Shown here one piece after another: positions 24,153 through 31,357 of a stretch of DNA of 64,000 nt. The notes under the pieces are model-generated. The model was not told the origin of the DNA, made no database searches, and was given only the letters and a program-made list of their open reading frames with translations. The position numbers were made by a program, and so were the translations under genes. The DNA lies in contig NZ_CP150276.1 of the NCBI RefSeq assembly GCF_037977235.1, forward strand, positions 1,054,001-1,118,000, written 5' to 3'. Numbering within the stretch: position 1 is the stretch's first letter; the number at the start of each line of letters is the position of its first letter. This DNA comes from Paenibacillus sp. FSL K6-0276. Its GTDB lineage: Bacteria > Bacillota > Bacilli > Paenibacillales > Paenibacillaceae.

Positions 24153-25253
24153 ATGAAAATTGCGATAGCGCATGATTACTTAATCCAAATGGGCGGAGCG
24201 GAAAGAGTAGTGGAAGTCTTTCACCACATGTATCCGGATGCTCCGATCTTCACGACGGTTTTTAACGGAAGTCGCCTCACTGACAACCTCAAAGATGCGG
24301 ATATCCGAGCCTCCTGGCTACAAAAAATTCCGGGAGTGAAGACCAATTTTAAAGGGGTGCTGCCACTTTATCCCATGGCCATCCGTGATTTGGACTTTCG
24401 CGGTTTCGATATCGTCCTGAGTTCCAGCAGTGCTTTTATGAAAAGCATTCAGGTGCCGAAGCATACGTTTCATCTTTGTTACTGCCATACTCCTATGCGG
24501 TTTGCATGGGATTACGACACTTACATGGAACGGCAGTCGAATTCCGGTCTGTTCAAGAGATTGCTGAAGGTGTATATGCAGCAGCTCAAGACTTGGGATC
24601 AACGGACATCCAAAAATGTAAATCAGTTCGTGGCCAATTCTTCTGTAGTGAAGACACGAATTCAGAACTATTATCACCGGGAAGCCGATGTCATATTTCC
24701 ACCTATCAATACCTCACGTTTCACAAGCTCTTCATCGATCGGAGATTATTATTTGATCGTTTCCCGTCTTGTCTCCTACAAAAGGATCGACCTAGCGGTT
24801 GAAGCATTTAATCGTAACGGTCTGAAGCTCTACATCGTCGGTGACGGACCTGACCGAAAGCGTCTTGAAGGGATGGCTAAAGACAATGTGTCGTTTCTGG
24901 GGAGGTTGGAGGATGAACAAGTTACGGGATTGATGGCGAAATGTCGGGCGTTTATTTTTCCGGGAGAAGAGGATTTTGGGATTACACCGCTGGAGGCTAA
25001 TGCTGCTGGAAGACCAGTGATAGCCTATCAAGCCGGTGGTGCACTGGATACGATTATTCCTTATGTCAATGGTGTCTTCTTCGAGCATCAAGAAGTGGAT
25101 GACTTGCTGAAGGCCATTTATGAGGTGGAGTCCTATGCGTGGGATATCGATCAGATTATGGGCCATGCACGGAAATTCGATGAGCAGGCGTTTATGATCC
25201 AATTCAAGCAATACGTGGAACAGGCCTACGTCAATTTTCTAAAAGGGGAATGA
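24153..25253 (+). CDS. family 4 glycosyltransferase (mannosyltransferase-like)
   Basis: A 366-residue GT-B enzyme. The frame is open from 24075, but the protein family begins MKIAIAHDYLIQMGGAERVV, so ATG 24153, after a GAGG site, is chosen. Other blocks: YCHTPMRFAWDYDTYM, VSRLVSYKRIDLAVEAFN, FLGRLEDEQVTGLMAKCRAF and FPGEEDFGITPLEANAAGRP with the E-x7-E pair. This subfamily is often annotated as GDP-mannose-dependent, which fits the GDP-mannose enzyme encoded downstream, but that is family-level knowledge rather than proof. It ends four bases before ugd. Confidence 0.88.
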   Translation: MKIAIAHDYLIQMGGAERVVEVFHHMYPDAPIFTTVFNGSRLTDNLKDADIRASWLQKIPGVKTNFKGVLPLYPMAIRDLDFRGFDIVLSSSSAFMKSIQVPKHTFHLCYCHTPMRFAWDYDTYMERQSNSGLFKRLLKVYMQQLKTWDQRTSKNVNQFVANSSVVKTRIQNYYHREADVIFPPINTSRFTSSSSIGDYYLIVSRLVSYKRIDLAVEAFNRNGLKLYIVGDGPDRKRLEGMAKDNVSFLGRLEDEQVTGLMAKCRAFIFPGEEDFGITPLEANAAGRPVIAYQAGGALDTIIPYVNGVFFEHQEVDDLLKAIYEVESYAWDIDQIMGHARKFDEQAFMIQFKQYVEQAYVNFLKGE

Positions 25254-25257
25254 TTCT

Positions 25258-26604
25258 ATGAAGCTAGCAGTAATCGGTACGGGCTATGTCGGTTTAGTAT
25301 CCGGCGTATGCTTTGCGCTGGGAGAGAATCAGGTCATCTGCGTCGATAAAGATGTGGAGAAAATCAACAAGTTAAACCGGATGGAATCTCCGATCTATGA
25401 ACCCGGAATCGAAGCATTGATTGAAATAAACTTCCGTGAGGGACGCTTGTCCTTCTCTACTGATCTTCAAGAATCGGTACGCTGCTCTGATATCATCATT
25501 CTTGCTGTTGGTACGCCCTCTCTCCCCAATGGGGAGGTGGACTTACAATATATCGAAGAAGCAGTTATCGAAATCGCTAATGCGATGGATGGTTACAAAA
25601 TTATAATGACCAAGTCTACGGTTGTAGTGGGGACGAATGAGAAAATACGAAAAATGATATCGGATCGTACAAAGCATCCTTTCGATATCGTATCTGCTCC
25701 TGAGTTTCTACGCGAGGGCTCCGCGATTCGGGATACTCTTCATCCTGACAGGGTTATAATCGGACTAAATAATACTGAATTAGTGCAAACCATGCGCCAG
25801 CTTCATCAAGGATATACCGACAATATCTTCGTGACCGATATCCGAAGCGCAGAAATGATCAAATATGCATCCAACGCCTTTTTAGCGACCAAGATCTCTT
25901 TTATTAATGAAATCTCTAATATTTGTGAAAAAGTGGGAGCTGATGTGACCGAGGTGGCGGAAGGAATGGGCATGGACCGAAGAATTGGATCCTCCTTCCT
26001 GCAAGCTGGTATTGGTTATGGAGGCTCCTGCTTTCCGAAAGACACCAATGCTCTTATCCAAATCGCTGGTAACGTGGATTACGATTTTAAGCTACTGCAA
26101 TCCGTTGTTGAGGTGAACAGAGAGCGGCGATTCATGATCATTCCAATGCTGCGCGAATCATTAGGAACATTGAACGGTGCGGTTATAGGGATATGGGGTT
26201 TGGCGTTCAAGCCGAACACAGATGATGTTCGTGAGACCCCTGCTCGGGAAATTATTGAGATGCTTGTCGCGGAGGGGGCGATCGTGAAGCTATACGATCC
26301 CATCGCTGCTGATAACTTCCGGCAGCAATATGATCATCCGCAGCTCCGTTGGTGTACGCTTCCCGAGGAAGCGGCTGATGGCAGCGATGCTGTATGCCTG
26401 CTTACTGCTTGGGGAGTCTTTAAGGATATAAATCTGCAAAAGGTAGCCAACGTCATGCGCCGGAAGGTGCTGATCGATGGCCGTAACGTCTACACGAAAG
26501 AGCAGGTTGAGGGCACCGGCCTATCTTATTATTCGATAGGACGCCCGCAGTTGAGTGGTCTGAATGGTGATATTCCCGCACAGCCTGCTGAGGTTAATTC
26601 TTAG
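25258..26604 (+). CDS. ugd: UDP-glucose 6-dehydrogenase
   Basis: A 448-residue NAD-dependent enzyme that oxidises UDP-glucose twice to UDP-glucuronate. The N-terminal Rossmann motif is VIGTGYVGLVSGVCFA. The catalytic Cys258 lies in GIGYGGSCFPKDTNAL. Other blocks are PEFLREGSAIRD, and the C-terminal domain with WGLAFKPNTDDVRETPA. Length and motifs fit TuaD/Ugd. It supplies glucuronate to the polymer. BY-kinases of this type of operon are known to phosphorylate Ugd. It is the last gene of the tightly packed run that starts at 11885, and a long non-coding segment follows. Confidence 0.95.
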   Translation: MKLAVIGTGYVGLVSGVCFALGENQVICVDKDVEKINKLNRMESPIYEPGIEALIEINFREGRLSFSTDLQESVRCSDIIILAVGTPSLPNGEVDLQYIEEAVIEIANAMDGYKIIMTKSTVVVGTNEKIRKMISDRTKHPFDIVSAPEFLREGSAIRDTLHPDRVIIGLNNTELVQTMRQLHQGYTDNIFVTDIRSAEMIKYASNAFLATKISFINEISNICEKVGADVTEVAEGMGMDRRIGSSFLQAGIGYGGSCFPKDTNALIQIAGNVDYDFKLLQSVVEVNRERRFMIIPMLRESLGTLNGAVIGIWGLAFKPNTDDVRETPAREIIEMLVAEGAIVKLYDPIAADNFRQQYDHPQLRWCTLPEEAADGSDAVCLLTAWGVFKDINLQKVANVMRRKVLIDGRNVYTKEQVEGTGLSYYSIGRPQLSGLNGDIPAQPAEVNS

Positions 26605-27081
26605 AGTTGTATCCAGAATTTTATCTTGGTATTTATCTCGGCTTCTGCGAACAACTTTCTATGTTCTAGACGTTGCCTGCCGTCGAAGGCGGCAAAAGAA
26701 TCTTTAGCAATCATCCCATCAGCTCCCGCTGGAACAGCTGGGAAGCAAGGTAAGGGTATGGTTGCTCCAGCGAGCGAAAGCGAGTGGGATCCATATAAAA
26801 AAGGGTTGATAGGAAGGGAACGGAGAGGATTATTGGAACTGTAGAAACGAAGTGTTCGCCTTTATCCTCAGATTTCTACCGCGAGAAGCGGTTCAAATCA
26901 GGAAATCTGAGGATAACAGCGATCGGAAGTCCAATATTCCTTGGAGTGGCTTATGCCTAACAATGTTTTTAGAATGGCGACCAAGAAAAGCGAGGGGAGC
27001 AACACTACACCCATGCTCCCGACACAATCAGCGAAGCGTAATCCAATGATGAATAACAATCCTTTTGCGGAGGCGACAAAT
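26605..27081 (+). other. long non-coding segment between ugd and the GDP-mannose gene
   Basis: This 477-base stretch has no convincing gene. Short frames here lack ribosome-binding sites and family features. It contains an imperfect hairpin near 26731-26751 (TCCCGCTG with a bulged CAGCTGGGA) and the multi-stem element at 26826-26941. It could be the 5' leader of the 27082 gene, a small RNA, or a chromosomal repeat. No clear promoter was found. Confidence 0.5.
26826..26941. repeat. multi-stem structured element (nested inverted repeats)
   Basis: Nested inverted repeats fold this segment into a branched structure. The outer arms are 26826-26840 and 26928-26941 (one mismatch, one bulge). The central arms are a perfect 15-base pair, 26862-26876 with 26902-26916. 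Inside that is ACCGC-gagaa-GCGGT at 26878-26892. A small CGAA-gtg-TTCG hairpin lies at 26848-26858, between the outer and central stems. Such a compact, designed-looking fold suggests a dispersed palindromic repeat or a structured RNA. I have the impression that similar elements recur in Paenibacillus genomes, but this cannot be shown from one copy. Confidence 0.65.
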
Positions 27082-28455
27082 ATGAAGCTAGTACTTTTAT
27101 CAGGCGGTTCAGGAAAACGGTTGTGGCCTTTATCTAATGATTCACGTTCGAAGCAATTTCTAAAGGTGCTGGAAAGTCCTCAGGGTGAAGCGGAGTCGAT
27201 GGTTCAGCGAGTATGGAGACAACTGAAAGAGACAGGAATGGCGGATTCCTCCTATCTAGCCACAGGTCGCAGCCAAGTGGAAATGATTCAGAGCCAATTG
27301 GGCGCTGATGTGCCGATCATCGTTGAGCCGGAACGCCGCGATACTTTTCCAGCCATTGCACTGACAGCAACTTATTTATATTCGGTAGCGGGAGTTTCTC
27401 CTGCGGAGACTATAGCCATTTTACCGGTGGATCCCTATGTGGAGGCTTCATTCTTCGATACTGTAGCTGAGCTAGAGCATACCATGCAGGAAAGTGGCGC
27501 TAATCTGGCGCTGATGGGGGTTGTACCTGAACATCCATCGGAGAAATACGGATATATTATTCCTACCACAGATCAGGCGGGGGAGAATGGTTTTATGAGA
27601 GTAAGTCACTTTCAGGAGAAACCAGACCGGACCCAAGCTGAAGAGCTAATCGCCCGGAATGCTTTGTGGAACTGCGGGGTTTTTGCTTTTCGCTTAGGGT
27701 ATTTGCTAGATATTTTGCAGCGTAAAGGGTTGCCTTTAGGTTATGAAGAGTTACAGAAACAGTATAAGCTGCTGTCTTCTATCAGTTTTGATTATGAAGT
27801 GGTCGAAAAAGAAGAGAATATCGTGGTGCAGCCGTATGATGGGTTCTGGAAAGATCTTGGAACCTGGAATACGTTAACTGAGGAAATGACTAGCAACCAT
27901 GTGGGCAAAGGTACTGTAACAGCGGATTCTGAAGGGACTTGCTTGATCAATGAGCTTGATATTCCGATTACAGTCATCGGTGCGAAGGATCTGATTATCG
28001 CTGCCAGCCCGGATGGAATTCTAGTAACGCATAAAGCCGAGAGTCCACGAATTAAAGAGGTACTTAAGTCTTTTGAACAAAGACCAATGTACGAGGAACG
28101 CCGCTGGGGACACTATAAGGTCATTGATTATGTGAAATATGATGAAGGAAATGAAGTGCTGACCAAACGGATATTTATTGCCGAGGGTAAAAATATCAGC
28201 TATCAGCTGCATCGTAAACGCAGTGAGATCTGGACGATTGTCAGCGGTGAAGCAAGCATTGTGCTGAATGAAAAGATGCATAATGTTAAAGCAGGCGATG
28301 TGGTCCGGATACCAGAAGGGACAAAACATGCCATTCTCGCTTTGACGGATGTTGAATTTATTGAGGTACAGACGGGATCTGAACTAGTAGAGGAGGACAA
28401 TATTCGTATTACTTTAGACTGGAATGATATTGAGCTACAGCAGTTCATTTCATAG
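27082..28455 (+). CDS. mannose-1-phosphate guanylyltransferase (ManC/AlgA-like, with cupin domain)
   Basis: A 457-residue enzyme. The frame is open from TTG 26941, but GGAGG lies eight bases before ATG 27082, exactly where the catalytic domain begins. Residues 1-280 are the nucleotidyltransferase, with LLSGGSGKRLWPLS, a conserved EPERRDTFPAIALTA, FQEKPDR and WNCGVFAFR. Residues about 335-457 are a type II phosphomannose-isomerase-like cupin domain (RWGHYKVIDYVKYDEGNEVL, ISYQLHRKRSEIWTIVSGEA). The enzyme makes GDP-mannose from GTP and mannose-1-phosphate and may also have isomerase activity. It shows the polymer probably contains mannose or a GDP-mannose-derived sugar. Confidence 0.92.
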   Translation: MKLVLLSGGSGKRLWPLSNDSRSKQFLKVLESPQGEAESMVQRVWRQLKETGMADSSYLATGRSQVEMIQSQLGADVPIIVEPERRDTFPAIALTATYLYSVAGVSPAETIAILPVDPYVEASFFDTVAELEHTMQESGANLALMGVVPEHPSEKYGYIIPTTDQAGENGFMRVSHFQEKPDRTQAEELIARNALWNCGVFAFRLGYLLDILQRKGLPLGYEELQKQYKLLSSISFDYEVVEKEENIVVQPYDGFWKDLGTWNTLTEEMTSNHVGKGTVTADSEGTCLINELDIPITVIGAKDLIIAASPDGILVTHKAESPRIKEVLKSFEQRPMYEERRWGHYKVIDYVKYDEGNEVLTKRIFIAEGKNISYQLHRKRSEIWTIVSGEASIVLNEKMHNVKAGDVVRIPEGTKHAILALTDVEFIEVQTGSELVEEDNIRITLDWNDIELQQFIS

Positions 28456-28573
28456 GACTGATAAGTTATAAACAGGTATTGTGACCTAATTATTGAATAA
28501 TAGACATAAATAGATAAAATAACAATTAAATGAAGTCGATATTTACGGTAGAGGGATTAATCCTCCTCAATTT

Positions 28574-28650
28574 GATAATGGCAAACCTATCGAAAGATAG
28601 GGACGCAAAGCTATAGGGCCTTCGCAAGAGTGGCAGCCTGGCTACCGAAA
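28574..28650 (+). promoter_or_regulatory. cyclic-di-GMP class I (GEMM) riboswitch
   Basis: The aptamer shows the conserved blocks of the c-di-GMP-I class: GGCAAACC, then a stem CCTATC-GAAA-GATAGG with a GNRA loop (28586-28601), the highly conserved GACGCAAAGC (28602-28611), TAGGGCC, and the closing GGCAGCCTGGCTACCG (28632-28647). Immediately after it come AAAGGAAG and a TTG start codon at 28662, so control is probably at translation initiation or through the adjacent first stem. CCTCCT near 28562-28567 could pair with the ribosome-binding region in one state. The controlled gene is the broken GH26 gene at 28662, and possibly the intact genes behind it. Confidence 0.9.
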
Positions 28651-28661
28651 GGAAGATTTTT

Positions 28662-29654
28662 TTGAAAGCTTACCGTACGTATCGACTTCTCAGCACGTTC
28701 CTGTCTCTGGTCTTGTTGTTGATGGTGATTCCATTGGGATTTGGGATTGCACCGTCTGTAGCAGGCGCAGCTTCCAGCTCTGGAAATCCGGTGAATCCAG
28801 AAGCTTCTCCTGAAGCAGTCAAGCTGCTTAATGACCTGTATTCTATTTCCGGAAAAGGGATTCTCGCAGGACAGCATGACTATTTGGAAAGTCCGGATGA
28901 AATCAACAAATGCAAAGGTGCCCGTTCTATGGAGACCTTACCATGAAATGAATGGAAATTGGTTCTGGTGGGGGAAGAAGAACAACTTTTCTGAGCTGTG
29001 GAATATTATGTATGATCGTTTTGTTAACGTTCATAAATTAAATAACTTGTTGTGGGTATGGAGCCCGAATGCTCCAAATGCGTGGTCAGATCCTTATGCC
29101 CTTACTTATCCGGGCGCGGATAAGGTGGATATTTTGGCAGCAGATATCTATGAATATGACTATCAGCAAAATTATTATGACAGTTTGCTTAGTCTGGCTG
29201 CTGGTAAACCCATTGCTATCGGAGAGAATGGTGGGGTGAATACTTTAAGAATATGCGTCTATCCGGAGCACCAATCCTCACTAAGAACGATGCAGTGATT
29301 GATTTTAACTGGCAGTTAGGAGCACCGGATGCTTCACTTGGAATAGACAATTTCTCTATATGCTGGAGCGGTAAAATGAAGGCTCTATATAGTGAAACCT
29401 ATCAAATCTATACCGCATCTGATGATGGTATACGTGTCTGGATTGATGGGATACCCGTAATTGATAGCTGGATAGAACAGAGTGTAACGGAGCGTCAAGG
29501 AAGCATCACTCTGAAGGCCGGACAACTATATGATATCAAAGTGGAATATTACGAGAATCAGGGAGACGCGAGGGTAAGGCTGATGTGGCAAAGCCCAAGT
29601 CAACCAAAAGGAACCATTCCTTCTAACGTATTTTTTCTCTCAGATATCTCCTAA
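28662..29654 (+). pseudogene. broken GH26 mannanase-PA14 gene
   Basis: Starting at TTG 28662, six bases after GGAAG, the frame encodes a signal peptide and then ASPEAVKLLNDL and GKGILAGQHDYLESPDE, closely matching the intact gene at 29748. Near 28906-28918 the frame changes and about 95 codons are missing, so the text jumps to VPVLWRPYHEMNGNWFWWG. Near 29230-29240 a second deletion removes the segment after GENGG, and the frame returns to the first phase with the PA14 domain (SDDGIRVWIDG) until 29654. The catalytic acid-base and nucleophile regions survive, but the fold cannot. Two separate deletions against the paralogue argue for true decay rather than sequencing error. Confidence 0.88.
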
Positions 29655-29747
29655 GCTATAGTCCTCATTTGGCTAAAAAGATGCTTGTCCTGAAACAGGA
29701 ATATGATCACTTGAGCACTTGTGGAGGCTGCCGGAAGGAGGATTAAC

Positions 29748-31307
29748 TTGCGCTTTTATTGTAAGTACCCGTTTCTTGTCACTGTCGTGCCCATCCTTAC
29801 TGTATTTATTTTGTCTTTTCTACCGTTGAGTGAGGCACGCGGCCTTCTTGAACCTCAGAGTGTTACCACATCAGCCACCACTACAGCAACTACCAACACA
29901 ACAACATCCATTACAATACCAGCGATACCGATTAATCCTTTAGCTTCTGAGGAAGCCAGTCAATTGCTTAATGATTTGGCGAATTTCAGCGGAAAAGGGA
30001 TTATGGCGGGTCAGCACGATTATCTGGAAAGTCCGGATGAACTCAATAATAAGGTAAAGAACACCTCTGGCGAGCATGCCGTATTACATGGTTACGAATT
30101 AGGAGCTATAACTAACCAATCCAAAGCTACAATTGCTTCTCAGCGTCAAGCTGTTGTCGATAGTGCGATCAAGTGGTCGAGGGAGGGCGGCATCGTAGCG
30201 ATGACGTTCCATCAGAGTCTGCCGGGAACTTCTCTGAAATGGTCTAACGTATCCATGAAACTAAGTCAGGAGAAATTTAATGCTTACGTTACCCCTGGAA
30301 CCTCTCAATATCAGAGTTTGATGGCTGATTTTGACGAGATTGCTATATATCTAGGAGAACTGCGTGATGCTGGCGTTCCAGTCTTATGGCGACCCTATCA
30401 TGAAATGAACGGCAATTGGTTCTGGTGGGGATGTAAAGATAATTTTACTGTGCTCTGGAACCTGATGTACGATCGTTTAGTGAATACACACAAGCTGAAT
30501 AATCTGTTGTGGGTTTGGAATCCCAATGCGCCGAATGAATGGTCAGCTCCATATCAAGCTTATTATCCGGGAGCAGATAAGGTCGATGTACTGGCAGCAG
30601 ATATTTACAATAACGATTATAAGCAGTCTTATTATGACGGTTTGCTTAAGCTTGCCGCAGGTAAACCTATCGGAATTGGCGAAAGCGGAGAGCTTCCTAA
30701 CCCCAGCATGTTATCCAAAACGCAGAATCAATGGGTGTACACGATGACATGGGGGAAGATGCTCACCGAGAATAATACCCTGCAGCAGATCAAAGATTTC
30801 ATGAGTCATCGCTACACCGTATCGAGAGAGGATTATATGGTGACAACGGCTACTACTAGCCATAAAGCAGCAAAAGTCTCGCGAAACGGGTTGACTGGAG
30901 AATACTTTAATAATATTGATCTATCTGACCAACCGGTAGTTACGCGTAATGATAACAAGATTGATTTCAATTGGCAGGGTGAAGCACCAGCAGCGGGGGT
31001 TGAGAAGGATGTCTTTTCCGTACGTTGGCAGGGGAAGGTCAAGCCAGTTTATAGTGAAAAATACACGTTCTCAGTGTCTTCCGATGATGGAGTCCGCGTC
31101 TGGATTGATGGCAAGCTGATTATTGACGATTGGCGAGATCATAGCGCTACCCTTAATAAGGGGAGCATTGAATTAACAGCTGGAATCTTGCATGATATCA
31201 AAATTGAATATTATGAGAATCGCAGAGACGCAAGTATTCGTCTAATGTGGGAAAGCCCACGCCAGAAACAGACGGTGATTCCTCAAAACGCACTATTCTT
31301 TCCTTGA
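29748..31307 (+). CDS. secreted GH26 beta-mannanase with PA14 domain
   Basis: A 519-residue exported protein. TTG 29748 is six bases after AAGGAGG; GTG 29721 has no such site. Residues 1-32 are a signal peptide. A Thr-rich linker follows, then the GH26 barrel (about 60-385) with GIMAGQHDYL, the acid-base Glu219 in WRPYHEMNGNWFWWG and the nucleophile Glu312 in IGIGESGE. Residues about 390-515 are a PA14 domain (TGEYFNNIDL, SSDDGVRVWIDGKLIIDDW), often carbohydrate-binding. GH26 enzymes cut beta-1,4-mannans. At the end of an exopolysaccharide locus it may trim or release the cell's own mannose-containing polymer. It lies 93 bases after the pseudogene and may share the cyclic-di-GMP-controlled transcript. 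Confidence 0.9.
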   Translation: MRFYCKYPFLVTVVPILTVFILSFLPLSEARGLLEPQSVTTSATTTATTNTTTSITIPAIPINPLASEEASQLLNDLANFSGKGIMAGQHDYLESPDELNNKVKNTSGEHAVLHGYELGAITNQSKATIASQRQAVVDSAIKWSREGGIVAMTFHQSLPGTSLKWSNVSMKLSQEKFNAYVTPGTSQYQSLMADFDEIAIYLGELRDAGVPVLWRPYHEMNGNWFWWGCKDNFTVLWNLMYDRLVNTHKLNNLLWVWNPNAPNEWSAPYQAYYPGADKVDVLAADIYNNDYKQSYYDGLLKLAAGKPIGIGESGELPNPSMLSKTQNQWVYTMTWGKMLTENNTLQQIKDFMSHRYTVSREDYMVTTATTSHKAAKVSRNGLTGEYFNNIDLSDQPVVTRNDNKIDFNWQGEAPAAGVEKDVFSVRWQGKVKPVYSEKYTFSVSSDDGVRVWIDGKLIIDDWRDHSATLNKGSIELTAGILHDIKIEYYENRRDASIRLMWESPRQKQTVIPQNALFFP

Positions 31308-31357
31308 TTTATTAAAGCTTTACGGGCAGACATCTGAAAGAAAGCGAGGACATGGGG

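Noticed and set aside
26626..27049. Short frames in the gap after ugd
   Set aside because: No ribosome-binding sites or recognisable domains, and they overlap the structured repeat, whose base pairing explains the sequence better than coding does.
26941..27081. N-terminal extension of the GDP-mannose enzyme from TTG 26941
   Set aside because: The extension lies in the structured element, has no family match, and ATG 27082 has GGAGG at the right distance and begins the catalytic domain.
28662..29654. Sequencing error as the cause of the frame changes in the first GH26 gene
   Set aside because: Comparison with the intact paralogue shows two long missing segments, not single-base slips.
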